This document shows, piece after piece, positions 54,996 through 64,000 of a stretch of DNA of 64,000 bases. The notes beneath the pieces were generated by a model that saw nothing but the letters and a program-made list of their open reading frames with translations, had not been told where the DNA came from and searched no databases. Within the stretch, counting starts at the first letter, position 1. Each line of letters begins with the position of its first letter. A program made the translations under genes and the position numbers. Source of the stretch: Candidatus Pantoea floridensis (GTDB taxonomy: Bacteria; Pseudomonadota; Gammaproteobacteria; Enterobacterales; Enterobacteriaceae); NCBI RefSeq assembly GCF_900215435.1, contig NZ_OCMY01000001.1:1736001-1800000 (forward strand). The letters are read 5' to 3'.

Positions 54996-56438
54996 TTAAG
55001 ACATCAACGGCTTTAACTGCTGATACAAGCGCGCAAACTTGTCGCGCTGCGGCTGATAGGCCTGATGACGCGCCGCATCGGGCTGATGCCGCTGCGCCAA
55101 CGCCAGCGACGGCCATTCGCTATCTGCATCAATTGCCAGCTGCGCTAATCTCGCCGCACCCAGCGCCGGGCCGACTTCGCCGCCGTGACAATAATCCAGC
55201 GTCAGCCCGCTAATATCGGCCAACATCTGCCGCCAGTATGCACTACGCGCGCCGCCGCCAATCAGCATCACGGTTTTTGGCTGCACATCACACTCGTGCA
55301 CCGCATCCATGCCTTCAGCCAATGCAAAACCCACGCCTTCCAGCACCGCGCGCGCCAGCTCCGGTCGGCCATGTTGATGCGTTAAACCAAAGAATGCGCC
55401 CTGCGCCTGCGGATTGTTGTGCGGCGTCCGCTCACCAGAGAGATACGGCAGGAACCACAGCGGCGAGGCATCGCTCCGCGCGTTTTCTGCTTCGGCCAGC
55501 AGCTGCGGCACACTCTCGCAGCCGGTCAGCGCCGCCGCCCAATCGAGGCAGGACGCAGCGCTTAACATTACTGACATCAAATGCCAGCGCTGTGGCAGCG
55601 CATGGCAGAAGCTGTGCACGGCACGCGCTGGATTGCTGAGATAGCCGTCGCTCACTACGAAATAAACACCGGATGTGCCAAGTGAAAGCATGCCTTGTCC
55701 CGGCTCGACCATACCAACACCCACGGCGCCCGCCGCATTATCGCCACCGCCCGCCACCAGCGGTACGGCTTGCATACCCCAGCGCGTGGCAACATCCGGC
55801 AATAAGCTGCCGGTGATCTGATTGCCCTCAAACAGCTGCGGCATCTGGCTGCGCTGCAAATCACAGGCGTTGAGCATCACATCGCTCCAGTCACGCCGTG
55901 CCACATCCAGCCACAGGGTTCCCGCCGCATCCGACATATCGCTGGCGAAGTCACCGCTCATACGCCAGCGCAGATAATCTTTCGGCAACAGCACCTTAGC
56001 CACCTGCGCAAACAGCTGCGGCTCATGCTGTTTCACCCACAGCAGCTTGGGCGCGGTAAAGCCGGGCATCATCAGATTGCCGGTGATGTGACGCGCATCC
56101 GGCACGCGCTGCTCCAGCTCGCGGCACTGCTCGCCGCTGCGCCCGTCATTCCATAAAATCGCCGGGCGCAGCACCTGATTATCGCTATCCAGCAAGGTAG
56201 CACCGTGCATCTGGCCGCTCAGGCCAATCGCCTTAACGCCGCTGAGATCGTGCTGCTGCCCCAGCGCCTGCATGGCTTTATCTGTCGCCTGCCACCAGCT
56301 TTCCGGATCCTGTTCGCTCCACAGCGGCTGCGGGCGTGAGATCTCCAGCGGCGCACTCGCCACGGCAATCACCTTGCCGACTGCATCCAGCAACACCACT
56401 TTCACGCCGGAGGTGCCCAAATCGATGCCGATAACCAT
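54996..56438 (-). CDS. xylB: Xylulokinase XylB
   Basis: FGGY-family kinase phosphorylating D-xylulose to xylulose 5-phosphate, 480 residues (E. coli 484). The start MVIGIDLGTSGVKVVLLDAV is the phosphate-1 ATP motif. SGQMHGATLLD, the DAAGTLWLDV sugar-contact region and the C-terminal IGGGARSAYWRQMLADI adenosine motif are visible. It lies 17 bases after xylA in the same operon. Confidence 0.96.
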   Translation of the reverse strand: MVIGIDLGTSGVKVVLLDAVGKVIAVASAPLEISRPQPLWSEQDPESWWQATDKAMQALGQQHDLSGVKAIGLSGQMHGATLLDSDNQVLRPAILWNDGRSGEQCRELEQRVPDARHITGNLMMPGFTAPKLLWVKQHEPQLFAQVAKVLLPKDYLRWRMSGDFASDMSDAAGTLWLDVARRDWSDVMLNACDLQRSQMPQLFEGNQITGSLLPDVATRWGMQAVPLVAGGGDNAAGAVGVGMVEPGQGMLSLGTSGVYFVVSDGYLSNPARAVHSFCHALPQRWHLMSVMLSAASCLDWAAALTGCESVPQLLAEAENARSDASPLWFLPYLSGERTPHNNPQAQGAFFGLTHQHGRPELARAVLEGVGFALAEGMDAVHECDVQPKTVMLIGGGARSAYWRQMLADISGLTLDYCHGGEVGPALGAARLAQLAIDADSEWPSLALAQRHQPDAARHQAYQPQRDKFARLYQQLKPLMS

Positions 56439-56455
56439 GCTGCGCTCCTGAAAAT

Positions 56456-57778
56456 TTAAAAATCAAACAGATAGTGATTCACCAGGTTTTCCAGCTGTTC
56501 CTGACGGCCACTGCGATGTTGTGGATTGAACTGTTGTTGCTCTGCTTGCTCTGCCAGCGCTGCAAGTGAGAACTCTCCTTTCAGAATCTGCTGACCAAAC
56601 TCCCCGTTCCAGCCGCTATAACGCTGTGCTACGCGCTTATCCAGCTCGCCATCCGCTACCATGCGTGCCGCAACTTTTAATGCCAGCGCCATCGTATCCA
56701 TCGCCCCGATATGGCCATAGAACAGATCATATTTATCCGTGCTCTGACGCCGCACTTTGGCATCAAAGTTTAAGCCGCCGGTGGTAAATCCGCCCGCTTT
56801 GATAATTTCGTACAGCACCAGAGCGTTCTCTTCGACGCTGATGGGGAATTGGTCGGTGTCCCAGCCGCATTGAGCATCACCGCGGTTTGCATCTACCGAA
56901 CCAAAAATACCGAGCGCGATAGCGGTAGCAATTTCGTGGTGGAACGAGTGGCCCGCCAGCGTGGCGTGGTTAGCCTCCACATTCACCTTAATCTCTTTCT
57001 CCAGCCCAAACTGCTTCAGGAAGCCATAAACCGTCGCCACATCATAATCATACTGATGTTTTGTAGGCTCCTGTGGCTTCGGCTCAATCAGCAACATGCC
57101 GTTGAAACCGATTTTGTGCTTATGTTCCACCACCATCTGCATAAACCGGCCAATCTGCTCGCGCTCCTGGCGTAGGTCGGTATTCAGCAAGGTTTCATAA
57201 CCTTCGCGGCCGCCCCATAACACATAATTTTCGCCGCCAAGGGTTTGTGTCGCCTGCATCGCACTGCACACCTGAGTCGCCGCCCAGGCAAAAATTTCCG
57301 GATCCGGATTGGTGGCCGCCCCGGCGCCGTAGCGCGGATGAGTGAAGCAGTTTGCGGTTCCCCACAGCAACTTCACGCCGGTTTCCTGCTGCTTTTGCAG
57401 CAACTTATCCGTCATGACGGCAAAGTTCTCTCGATAGCGTTGCAGCGAGTCGCCTTCCGGAGAGACATCTACATCATGGAAGCAGTAATAGGGCACGTTC
57501 AGCTTCTGGAAAAATTCAAAAGCGACATCCGCCTTTTGCTGCGCCAGCGTGAGCGCATCGCCCTGCTTCTGCCAGGGGCGATCAAATGCGCCAACGCCAA
57601 ACATATCCGCGCCATTCCAGCAGAAAGTGTGCCAGTAACAGGCCGCAAAACGCAGATGCTCAGCCATGGTTTTCCCCAGGATCACTTCTTCTGGGTTGTA
57701 ATGGCGGAACGCCAGCGGATTATGCGTTGCGGTCCCTTCATAACGAACGCGGTCAAGCTGGTCGAAATAGGCGTGCAT
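56456..57778 (-). CDS. xylA: Xylose isomerase XylA
   Basis: Converts D-xylose to D-xylulose, 440 residues (the E. coli length). Catalytic His101 and Asp104 are in [13 protein letters not shown]. The metal-site motif [18 protein letters not shown] and [11 protein letters not shown] complete the class II signature. It is transcribed divergently from xylF across 354 bases. Confidence 0.97.
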   Translation of the reverse strand: MHAYFDQLDRVRYEGTATHNPLAFRHYNPEEVILGKTMAEHLRFAACYWHTFCWNGADMFGVGAFDRPWQKQGDALTLAQQKADVAFEFFQKLNVPYYCFHDVDVSPEGDSLQRYRENFAVMTDKLLQKQQETGVKLLWGTANCFTHPRYGAGAATNPDPEIFAWAATQVCSAMQATQTLGGENYVLWGGREGYETLLNTDLRQEREQIGRFMQMVVEHKHKIGFNGMLLIEPKPQEPTKHQYDYDVATVYGFLKQFGLEKEIKVNVEANHATLAGHSFHHEIATAIALGIFGSVDANRGDAQCGWDTDQFPISVEENALVLYEIIKAGGFTTGGLNFDAKVRRQSTDKYDLFYGHIGAMDTMALALKVAARMVADGELDKRVAQRYSGWNGEFGQQILKGEFSLAALAEQAEQQQFNPQHRSGRQEQLENLVNHYLFDF

Positions 57779-58132
57779 ATAAAGCTCCTTAGCATGAGGA
57801 CCCGAATGGTCAGCTTTGAGCCTTCATTGTGATAATGTAATTTACTGCTTCTCAATTACGATATTTAACACTCGCAGTGAGATAATTATTATTTGTGCGC
57901 CAGTTCGCAAAACAATGTTGTTATTTTCATTATCCCCTTTCATCTTCTCCACACCATTCCTTTTTCTGAAAACAATTAAATCCCGATCGCGCTCATAAAA
58001 TCGCAAATAAACCAAAAAACGTAATGGCCAGATAAAAATCAGTAATTGATGTTGTCAGAAACTCAGCGCAACAATTCATCGGCCTGGTTTTGCCTTACAA
58101 CGACAATAGCCTCAACCTACAGGATGAACACC
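57779..58132. promoter_or_regulatory. xylA-xylF divergent control region
   Basis: AT-rich 354-base region that should hold both xyl promoters and XylR sites. A CRP-like half-site TGTGATAATGTAATTT starts at 57828 on the xylA side. AACAATGTTGTT (57911-57922) is a perfect palindrome near the middle. XylR sites cannot be assigned by eye with confidence. Confidence 0.5.
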
Positions 58133-59125
58133 ATGAAGATAAAACATTCACTGTTAGCCGCCTGCGCAGCACTGGCTCTGTTTAGTCATGCTGGTAGTGC
58201 TAAAGAAGTAAAAATCGGTATGGCCATTGATGATTTACGCCTGGAACGTTGGCAGAAAGACCGCGATATCTTTGTTAAACAAGCTGAATCTATGGGCGCC
58301 AAAGTGTTTGTGCAATCGGCAAACGGCAATGAAGAAACCCAGATGTCGCAAATTGAGAATATGATAAATCGCGGCGTCGATGTGTTAGTCATCATCCCTT
58401 ATAACGGCCAGGTTTTAAGTAATGTCGTGGCAGAAGCGAAACGTGAAGGTATTAAAGTTCTGGCCTATGACCGCATGATTAATAACGCTGACATTGATTT
58501 TTATATCTCTTTTGATAATGAAAAGGTTGGCGAGTTGCAGGCTGAAAGCATTGTGAAACAGGTACCAAAAGGGAATTATTTTCTAATGGGGGGTTCGCCC
58601 GTTGATAATAATGCTCGCCTGTTCCGCGCAGGTCAGATGAAAGTGTTAAAACCTTATATTGATAATGGCAGTATTAAAGTGGTGGGCGATCAGTGGGTTG
58701 ATGCCTGGCTGCCGGAAAATGCCCTGAAAATTATGGAAAATGCGTTAACCGCTAACGGTAACCATATTGATGCCGTTGTGGCCTCAAATGATGCCACCGC
58801 CGGGGGGGCGATTCAGGCGCTTAGTGCGCAGGGGCTTTCGGGCAAGGTTGCCATCTCCGGGCAGGATGCCGATCTTGCCGCTATCAAACGCATTATGAAC
58901 GGCACACAAACCATGACGGTTTATAAACCCATCACAGAGCTTGCCACCGAAGCAGCCAAAATCGCCGTGCAACTGGGTGACAATCAACAGCCGACCAGCA
59001 ACGGCAAACTCAATAATGGCCTTAAAGATGTGCCATCCCTTCTACTGAAACCGATCTCCGTAAACAAAGACAATATTGAAAGCACAGTTGTTAAAGATGG
59101 CTTCCACAAGCAAAGCGAACTTTAA
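58133..59125 (+). CDS. xylF: D-xylose ABC transporter substrate-binding protein XylF
   Basis: Periplasmic D-xylose binder of 330 residues from the ATG at 58133 (SD AGGA upstream), equal to E. coli. The signal peptide ends about residue 23 (AGSA). The mature part has KIGMAIDDLRLERWQKDRD, FMGGSPVDNNA-type and AVVASNDATAGGAIQAL blocks. Upstream in-frame codons are rejected because the signal peptide would be buried. Confidence 0.96.
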   Translation: MKIKHSLLAACAALALFSHAGSAKEVKIGMAIDDLRLERWQKDRDIFVKQAESMGAKVFVQSANGNEETQMSQIENMINRGVDVLVIIPYNGQVLSNVVAEAKREGIKVLAYDRMINNADIDFYISFDNEKVGELQAESIVKQVPKGNYFLMGGSPVDNNARLFRAGQMKVLKPYIDNGSIKVVGDQWVDAWLPENALKIMENALTANGNHIDAVVASNDATAGGAIQALSAQGLSGKVAISGQDADLAAIKRIMNGTQTMTVYKPITELATEAAKIAVQLGDNQQPTSNGKLNNGLKDVPSLLLKPISVNKDNIESTVVKDGFHKQSEL

Positions 59126-59147
59126 AAAGTGAGCCGGTGAAGGAGAG

Positions 59148-60674
59148 ATGTCGATGTTGCTGGAAATGAACCATATCACAAAGCGTTTCGGCACGGTGAA
59201 AGCACTGGATGACGTTAGCCTGCGGCTGGAAGCAGGTGAAGTGATGTCACTGTGCGGTGAAAACGGCTCAGGAAAATCGACACTGATGAAGATCCTGTGC
59301 GGGCTTTATCCACACGGTGACTTCGACGGCACTATCCAGTTTGCAGGTGATGAAATCCAGGCGCAGACCATTCGTGATACCGAGCGCAAAGGGATTGTGA
59401 TTATTCATCAAGAGCTGGCGCTGGTGCGACAACTGACGGTCATGGAGAATATTTTCCTCGGTGCGGAGCTGAGCCGCTTTGGCATGGTGGATGATGAAAT
59501 CATGACGTTGCGCTGCCAGCAGTTGCTGGAGCGAGTCAAACTCCATGTCTCACCTGACACGCGCGTCGGCGAACTGGGATTAGGCCAACAGCAGCTGGTG
59601 GAGATTGCGCGCGCCCTGAATAAACAGGTGCGCCTGTTGATTCTCGATGAACCAACCTCTTCGCTCACGGAACAGGAAACCGGGGTTCTCCTTAGCATCA
59701 TCCAGAACCTGCGCGAACATGGCATCGCCTGTATTTACATCTCGCACAAGCTCAACGAAGTGAAGGCGATTTCAGACACCATCTGCGTAATCCGCGATGG
59801 CCAGCATATCGCCACCCGTCCTGCCGCTGGCCTGAGCGAGGATGACATTATTACCATGATGGTGGGCCGAGAATTAACTGCACTCTATCCTCACACTCCA
59901 CATGAAATGGGTGACACCGTGTTGCAGGTTGAGAATCTCACCGCCTGGCATCCCATCAACCGTCATGTTCGAAGGGTAAATAATGTCTCTTTCAGCCTGA
60001 AACGTGGCGAAATCCTTGGCATCGCCGGTCTGGTGGGTGCGGGCCGAACAGAAACCGTGCAGTGCTTATTTGGCGTTTGGCCGGGCCGCTGGCAGGGAGA
60101 CATCTTTATCAACGGGAAGAAGGCCCACATCCGCGACTGCCGCAGCGCCATTGCCCATGGCATTGCGATGGTGCCCGAAGATCGTAAAAAGGATGGGATT
60201 GTTTCACTAATGGGCGTGGGTAAAAACATCACCCTTGCCGCCCTGGAACAATTCACACCACGACTTTCCATCCTGGACGAAGCGCAGGAGCAGCAAGCGA
60301 TCAATCAGGCCATTACGCGCCTGCGGGTGAAAACCTCGTCGCCGGAGCTGCCGATTGGTCGCCTGAGCGGCGGGAACCAACAGAAGGCAATTCTCGCCAA
60401 ATGCCTGCTGCTCAATCCGCAGATTTTAATTCTTGATGAGCCAACGCGCGGCATTGATGTCGGCGCACGCCAGGAGATCTATCTGCTGATCAATGCGCTG
60501 GTGCAGCAAGGGATTGCCGTGATTGTTATTTCTTCGGAGTTGCCCGAGGTGCTGGGGCTGAGCGATCGGGTTTTGGTGATGCATGAAGGACAAATCAAAG
60601 CCGATCTGATTAACGATAACCTGACTCAGGAGCAGGTGATGGAAGCCGCCCTGCGGAGTGAACATTATGCTTAA
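59148..60674 (+). CDS. xylG: D-xylose ABC transporter ATP-binding protein XylG
   Basis: Double-NBD sugar ATPase of 508 residues (E. coli 513). The first NBD has Walker [10 protein letters not shown], signature [13 protein letters not shown] and Walker [11 protein letters not shown]. The second has the degenerate P-loop GLVGAGRTE, signature LSGGNQQKA and [10 protein letters not shown]. Its end overlaps xylH by 8 bases. Confidence 0.96.
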   Translation: MSMLLEMNHITKRFGTVKALDDVSLRLEAGEVMSLCGENGSGKSTLMKILCGLYPHGDFDGTIQFAGDEIQAQTIRDTERKGIVIIHQELALVRQLTVMENIFLGAELSRFGMVDDEIMTLRCQQLLERVKLHVSPDTRVGELGLGQQQLVEIARALNKQVRLLILDEPTSSLTEQETGVLLSIIQNLREHGIACIYISHKLNEVKAISDTICVIRDGQHIATRPAAGLSEDDIITMMVGRELTALYPHTPHEMGDTVLQVENLTAWHPINRHVRRVNNVSFSLKRGEILGIAGLVGAGRTETVQCLFGVWPGRWQGDIFINGKKAHIRDCRSAIAHGIAMVPEDRKKDGIVSLMGVGKNITLAALEQFTPRLSILDEAQEQQAINQAITRLRVKTSSPELPIGRLSGGNQQKAILAKCLLLNPQILILDEPTRGIDVGARQEIYLLINALVQQGIAVIVISSELPEVLGLSDRVLVMHEGQIKADLINDNLTQEQVMEAALRSEHYA

Positions 60675-61848
60675 GACCGAAAGTACACAACGCGGTTTCA
60701 CTACACCCGGTAAAGGCGCGCCGGGGAGATTCGCACTGCCTGATCTACAGGTACTGGTGATGCTGGGTGCGATTGTGCTGATTGCTCTGTTCTTTACCTG
60801 GACCACCGACGGGGCGTGGCTCAGCGCCCGGAATGTTTCCAATCTGCTGCGCCAGACTGCCATTACCGGCATTCTTGCGGTCGGCATGGTGTTTGTCATT
60901 ATCTCCGCAGAAATCGATCTCTCGGTCGGATCAATGATGGGTTTGCTCGGCGGTGCAGCAGCCATTTTTGACGTCTGGCTCGGTTGGCCTCTGCCACTGA
61001 CTATTGTCGTAACGCTGGTAATGGGGTTGCTACTTGGCACCTGGAACGGCTGGTGGGTAGCCTATCGCAAAGTGCCTTCCTTTATCGTCACGCTGGCGGG
61101 GATGCTGGCGTTTCGTGGCATTCTGGTGGGCATCACCGACGGCACAACGGTTGCGCCGACCAGCCCAGCCATGTCACAAATTGGGCAAAGCTATCTGCCT
61201 GGCGGTATTGGTTTCGGATTCGGCTTTGCGGGTCTTGCGTTATTTATTCTCTGGCAATGGCGTTTACGTCTGCGCCGTCAAAAGCTGGGCCTGACGCAGG
61301 CCTCAGTCAGTGGTGCGCTGGTACGGCAGGCCATTACCGCCATTTTGGTGCTGGGCGCGATCTGGCTGCTGAACGATTATCGCGGCGTACCTACGCCCGT
61401 ACTGTTATTAGCCCTGCTACTGCTGGGCGGAATGTTTATGGCAACCCGTACTGCATTTGGCCGCCGGATCTATGCCATAGGCGGCAATCTTGATGCCGCG
61501 CGTCTCTCCGGAATTAATGTGGCCCGCACCAAGCTGGCTGTTTTCGCGATCAATGGCGTTATGGTGGCGATTGCTGGTTTGATTTTGAGTTCACGCCTGG
61601 GTGCGGGTTCACCTTCAGCGGGCAACATAGCTGAACTGGATGCCATCGCCGCCTGTGTCATCGGCGGCACCAGCCTCGCGGGCGGGGTGGGTTCCGTGGC
61701 CGGCGCGGTAATAGGCGCCTTTATCATGGCTTCACTTGATAACGGCATGAGCATGATGGATGTCCCGACCTTCTGGCAGTACATCGTTAAGGGCGCGATT
61801 CTGCTGCTCGCGGTATGGATGGACACTGCGACGCGACGCCGGATGTAA
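60667..61848 (+). CDS. xylH: D-xylose ABC transporter permease XylH
   Basis: Polytopic permease of 393 residues from the ATG at 60667 (GGAG 8 bases upstream), the E. coli length; a GTG three codons earlier is possible. Segments such as [20 protein letters not shown] and [14 protein letters not shown] are typical of the RbsC/XylH family. It forms the importer with XylF and XylG. Confidence 0.95.
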   Translation: MLKTESTQRGFTTPGKGAPGRFALPDLQVLVMLGAIVLIALFFTWTTDGAWLSARNVSNLLRQTAITGILAVGMVFVIISAEIDLSVGSMMGLLGGAAAIFDVWLGWPLPLTIVVTLVMGLLLGTWNGWWVAYRKVPSFIVTLAGMLAFRGILVGITDGTTVAPTSPAMSQIGQSYLPGGIGFGFGFAGLALFILWQWRLRLRRQKLGLTQASVSGALVRQAITAILVLGAIWLLNDYRGVPTPVLLLALLLLGGMFMATRTAFGRRIYAIGGNLDAARLSGINVARTKLAVFAINGVMVAIAGLILSSRLGAGSPSAGNIAELDAIAACVIGGTSLAGGVGSVAGAVIGAFIMASLDNGMSMMDVPTFWQYIVKGAILLLAVWMDTATRRRM

Positions 61849-61940
61849 TCGCGTGAGCGATCACAATGTGGCGCAAATTCTTTCTGCCATCGGCTGCGCC
61901 GTGCTATGCAAGGTGCAGCGAGTTTAGGAGGGGCGCCATT

Positions 61941-63119
61941 ATGCATGAGAAACGTTTTCGCATTACGTTACTGTTCAACGCCAACAAGGTTTATGACCGC
62001 CAGGTGGTTGAAGGTGTTGGTGAATATTTACAGGCGTCGCAGACGGACTGGGACATCTTTATAGAAGAGGATTTTCGCTGCCGTATCGACAACATTCGCG
62101 AATGGCTGGGCGATGGCGTAATCGCCGATTACGACGATCCTTCCATTGAAAAATTGCTGGCGAATGTGTCGGTACCGATTGTGGGTGTTGGAGGATCTTA
62201 TCATCAGCAACAGGACTATCCGCCCGTTCATTATATCGCCACCGATAATGCCGCGCTGGTGGAGAGTGCCTTCTTACATTTAAAAGAAAAAGGCATTAAC
62301 CGCTTCGCCTTTTATGGCCTGCCCGCCGCCAGCGGCAAACGCTGGGCACAGGAGCGTGAATATGCTTTTCGCCAGCTGGTATCGCGCGAGCGCTATCAGG
62401 GGGTGGTTTATCAGGGAATGGAAACGGCACCGGAAAATTGGCAGCACGCACAAAACCGTTTGGCAGACTGGCTGCAAACGCTGCCACCACAAACCGGCAT
62501 CATCGCCGTCACCGATGCCCGTGCACGACACCTTCTGCAGGCCTGTGAATACCTGAAAATTCCAGTGCCGGAAAAGCTCACCGTAATTGGCATCGACAAC
62601 GAAGAGTTGACGCGTTATCTATCGCGCGTGGCGCTCTCATCGGTCGCGCAGGGATCGCGCCAGATGGGTTATCAGGCAGCAAAACTGCTGCATCGCCTGC
62701 TGGATAAGCACTCTTTGGAACTGCAACGCATTCTGGTGCCGCCGGTGAAAGTGATTGCGCGTCGCTCCACCGATTACCGCTCCTTACACGATCCCGCCGT
62801 CATTCAGGCGATGCATTACATCCGTTTTAACGCCTGTAAAGGCATCAAGGTTGAGCAGGTTCTCGACGCCATCGGTATTTCACGCTCTAACCTGGAAAAA
62901 CGCTTCCGCGACGAAACCGGCGATACCATCCACGCCATGATCCATCGGGAAAAACTGGAGAAAGCGCGCGAGTTGCTGGCGTGTTCTTCAATGAGCATCA
63001 ATGAGATCTCGCAAATGTGCGGTTATCCTTCGCTGCAATACTTCTATTCGGTGTTTAAAAAGAGTTATGCCAATACGCCAAAGGAGTATCGGCAACTTCA
63101 CGGCGAAAATGTGTTGTGA
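61941..63119 (+). CDS. xylR: Xylose operon transcriptional activator XylR
   Basis: AraC-type activator with a LacI-like N-terminal sugar-binding domain, 392 residues from the ATG at 61941 (SD AGGAGGGG), equal to E. coli. The opening HEKRFRITLLFNANKVYDRQ, the sensor segment TGIIAVTDARARHLL and the C-terminal AraC HTH (GIKVEQVLDAIGISRSNLEK, then MSINEISQMCGYPSLQYFYS) are present. It would activate xylAB and xylFGH with xylose. Confidence 0.96.
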   Translation: MHEKRFRITLLFNANKVYDRQVVEGVGEYLQASQTDWDIFIEEDFRCRIDNIREWLGDGVIADYDDPSIEKLLANVSVPIVGVGGSYHQQQDYPPVHYIATDNAALVESAFLHLKEKGINRFAFYGLPAASGKRWAQEREYAFRQLVSRERYQGVVYQGMETAPENWQHAQNRLADWLQTLPPQTGIIAVTDARARHLLQACEYLKIPVPEKLTVIGIDNEELTRYLSRVALSSVAQGSRQMGYQAAKLLHRLLDKHSLELQRILVPPVKVIARRSTDYRSLHDPAVIQAMHYIRFNACKGIKVEQVLDAIGISRSNLEKRFRDETGDTIHAMIHREKLEKARELLACSSMSINEISQMCGYPSLQYFYSVFKKSYANTPKEYRQLHGENVL

Positions 63120-63180
63120 CGACTGGCTAAGATCAAGAATTCCCCCGCTTTTGCCGCTATACTCCTGCGGCAACGTAAAA

Positions 63181-63275
63181 GGAAGATCGTCGTCTCCGGT
63201 GAGGCGGCCGGATTTCAAATCCGGTTAGGGCCGCCAGCGGTCCTGGGCAGGTTCGACTCCTGTGATCTTCCGCCA
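63181..63275 (+). tRNA. selC: tRNA-Sec (selC, anticodon UCA)
   Basis: A 95-base tRNA with encoded CCA and an 8-bp acceptor stem (GGAAGATC / GATCTTCC). It has a long D-stem, anticodon loop TTTCAAA (TCA), an extra-long variable arm and TTCGACTCC in the T-arm. It matches E. coli selC at nearly all positions. TATACT at 63158-63163 is a likely -10. The 3' end of selC is a well-known integration site for islands. Confidence 0.98.
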
Positions 63276-63467
63276 CTTTAGCTCTCTCGAACTTCCTCAC
63301 ATTCAACTAAACCCCCTATTTCACTGGAATAACCTCTTTCTATCCTCTCTGGGAGTCAACAGGATTCTACCCCCATCAATAAACATTTGGGGGTGCTAAA
63401 GGGGGGGTAAAATTGTGAGCTCTTTTTTGATACCCCCAAATCTGTTTTGCCACTCGATCAGTCCTAG
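63276..63467. other. selC-proximal junction with GGGGGTA-like motifs
   Basis: No intact gene is seen. Four related G/C-run words lie within 73 bases: TACCCCCA (63368), TTTGGGGGT (63386), GGGGGGGTAA (63401) and TACCCCCAAA (63431), in both orientations. From memory such words occur near integrase genes of tRNA-targeted islands, but no integrase is present here. Confidence 0.5.
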
Positions 63468-63934
63468 GCTGCCGCGCCAGGGATTTAGCCTGCTCCGGCC
63501 ACAACACCTGAGCCTGTTCTACGAGCTGCCAACCGTAACCAATAATCAAGTCAGGAGGCAATGTATCCAGCCGGGCAAGCTGCTGCTGTGTCTGGGCGAT
63601 AAGATCCTGCGGTGGAGGGAGCGCAGCCGCTGTTACAGGCGCTGACTCAAACCACTGAGGATTTCCATGCGAGCGTGAACCGGCTGCGGCCAGAGCGTGC
63701 CCCATGATGGCTTATCAGGGCCTCCAGAATGGGTAGTCCTTCATTCAGGCCGAACAACCAGGCCGCCGTTTGCAGCTCCACACCATTTTGCTCAAACAGC
63801 GAAAGGCACAGTTTTTCGGCATAACGCCAGTTTACATCCGGGCGAGTCGGATGAGTCAGCTCATCGCGCAGGGTGGCATAATCCGACAGCATCCGTGGGC
63901 CGCTACCGGTTTTTAATTTTTTATGCATAGTCAT
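63376..63934 (-). pseudogene. Degraded type VI secretion VasL/ImpA-like gene
   Basis: From the ATG at 63934 the frame opens like ImpA-N/VasL-type T6SS proteins (PDVNWRYAEKLCLSLFEQNG, then VELQTAAW). About ten residues normally following TAAW appear missing before LFGLNEGLPILEAL. A single-base loss near 63704 then shifts the frame: the expected WGTLWPQPVHARMEIL-type continuation is in another frame and meets a TAA at 63633-63635. Further matching sequence (PPDLIIGYGWQLVEQAQVLW) is in yet another frame, and similarity stops near 63470. Several independent lesions make it non-functional. Confidence 0.75.
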
Positions 63935-64000
63935 CCGGTTGCCCCAGTAGATCTACGCCGGCAAATTTTGTCAGTTGACGACTGATGCTGTTTTCTTTGT
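63921..64000 (-). CDS. C-terminal end of an unidentified gene, cut by window
   Basis: The last 25 codons before a TAA at 63921-63923 read KENSISRQLTKFAGVDLLGQ and then PDDYA. The gene enters from beyond position 64000 and overlaps the start of the VasL-like pseudogene, so it may be another type VI secretion gene. Too short to identify; whether it is intact is unknown. Confidence 0.5.
   Translation of the reverse strand, partial: KENSISRQLTKFAGVDLLGQPDDYA

Overview
This window is chromosomal DNA of an enterobacterium, most likely an Erwiniaceae member close to Pantoea. The basis is gene content, moderately GC-rich coding DNA, and gene order resembling the 79-82 min region of Escherichia coli (bcs, dpp, tRNA-Pro, eptB, mtl-yibL, yibF-selAB, glyS-glyQ-wecH, xyl, selC), with fdhD-fdoGHI-fdhE and sodA brought in from elsewhere. 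The genus assignment is inference; I could not run a similarity search.

Layout. 1-11069 (minus): type I cellulose operon bcsO-Q-A-B-C-D-Z, with bcsZ cut by the window edge. 11503-17283 (minus): dipeptide transporter dppABCDF with hairpins behind dppA. 17945-19876: tRNA-Pro(UGG) and eptB. 20104-22131: ohr and ohrR, a small ppGpp-hydrolase-like HD protein, and yiaG. 22612-25063: a gamma-glutamyltransferase-like protein and lipoprotein yiaF. 25343-30157: mannitol operon mtlADR behind a CRP-rich promoter, a tandem palindrome array, and yibL. 30165-32096: a VirK/YbjX-family protein, sodA and a LacI-type regulator. 33290-36171: an uncharacterised sugar locus in which divergent LacI-type control with two operators precedes PTS EIIA, EIIB and EIIC of the ascorbate type and an AlsE-like epimerase. 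36268-38559: a divergent class III aminotransferase and DeoR-type regulator. 38556-48945: fdhD, the selenoenzyme fdoGHI, fdhE, yibF, selA and selB. 49025-49597: a ParDE toxin-antitoxin module. 49680-54791: glyS, glyQ, wecH and a GlxA-type regulator. 54996-63119: xylAB and xylFGHR. 63181-63275: selC (tRNA-Sec), followed by a degraded type VI secretion VasL/ImpA-type gene and a cluster of GGGGGTA-like motifs that looks like an island-junction scar.

How it fits together. The formate dehydrogenase-O alpha subunit has an in-frame UGA followed by a bacterial SECIS hairpin. The decoding machinery (selA, selB, selC) and the maturation factors (fdhD, fdhE) lie in the same window. Sugar uptake and catabolism are heavily represented (mannitol, xylose and an unknown PTS substrate).

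The most unusual features are GTAG-footed palindromes (consensus core close to GGTCGCCATTCATGGCGACC) spread over intergenic regions, singly, in head-to-head pairs and as a four-unit tandem array between mtlR and yibL. I interpret them as a REP/BIME-like family. The PTS-epimerase cluster and the selC-proximal scar are the best candidates for undescribed biology.
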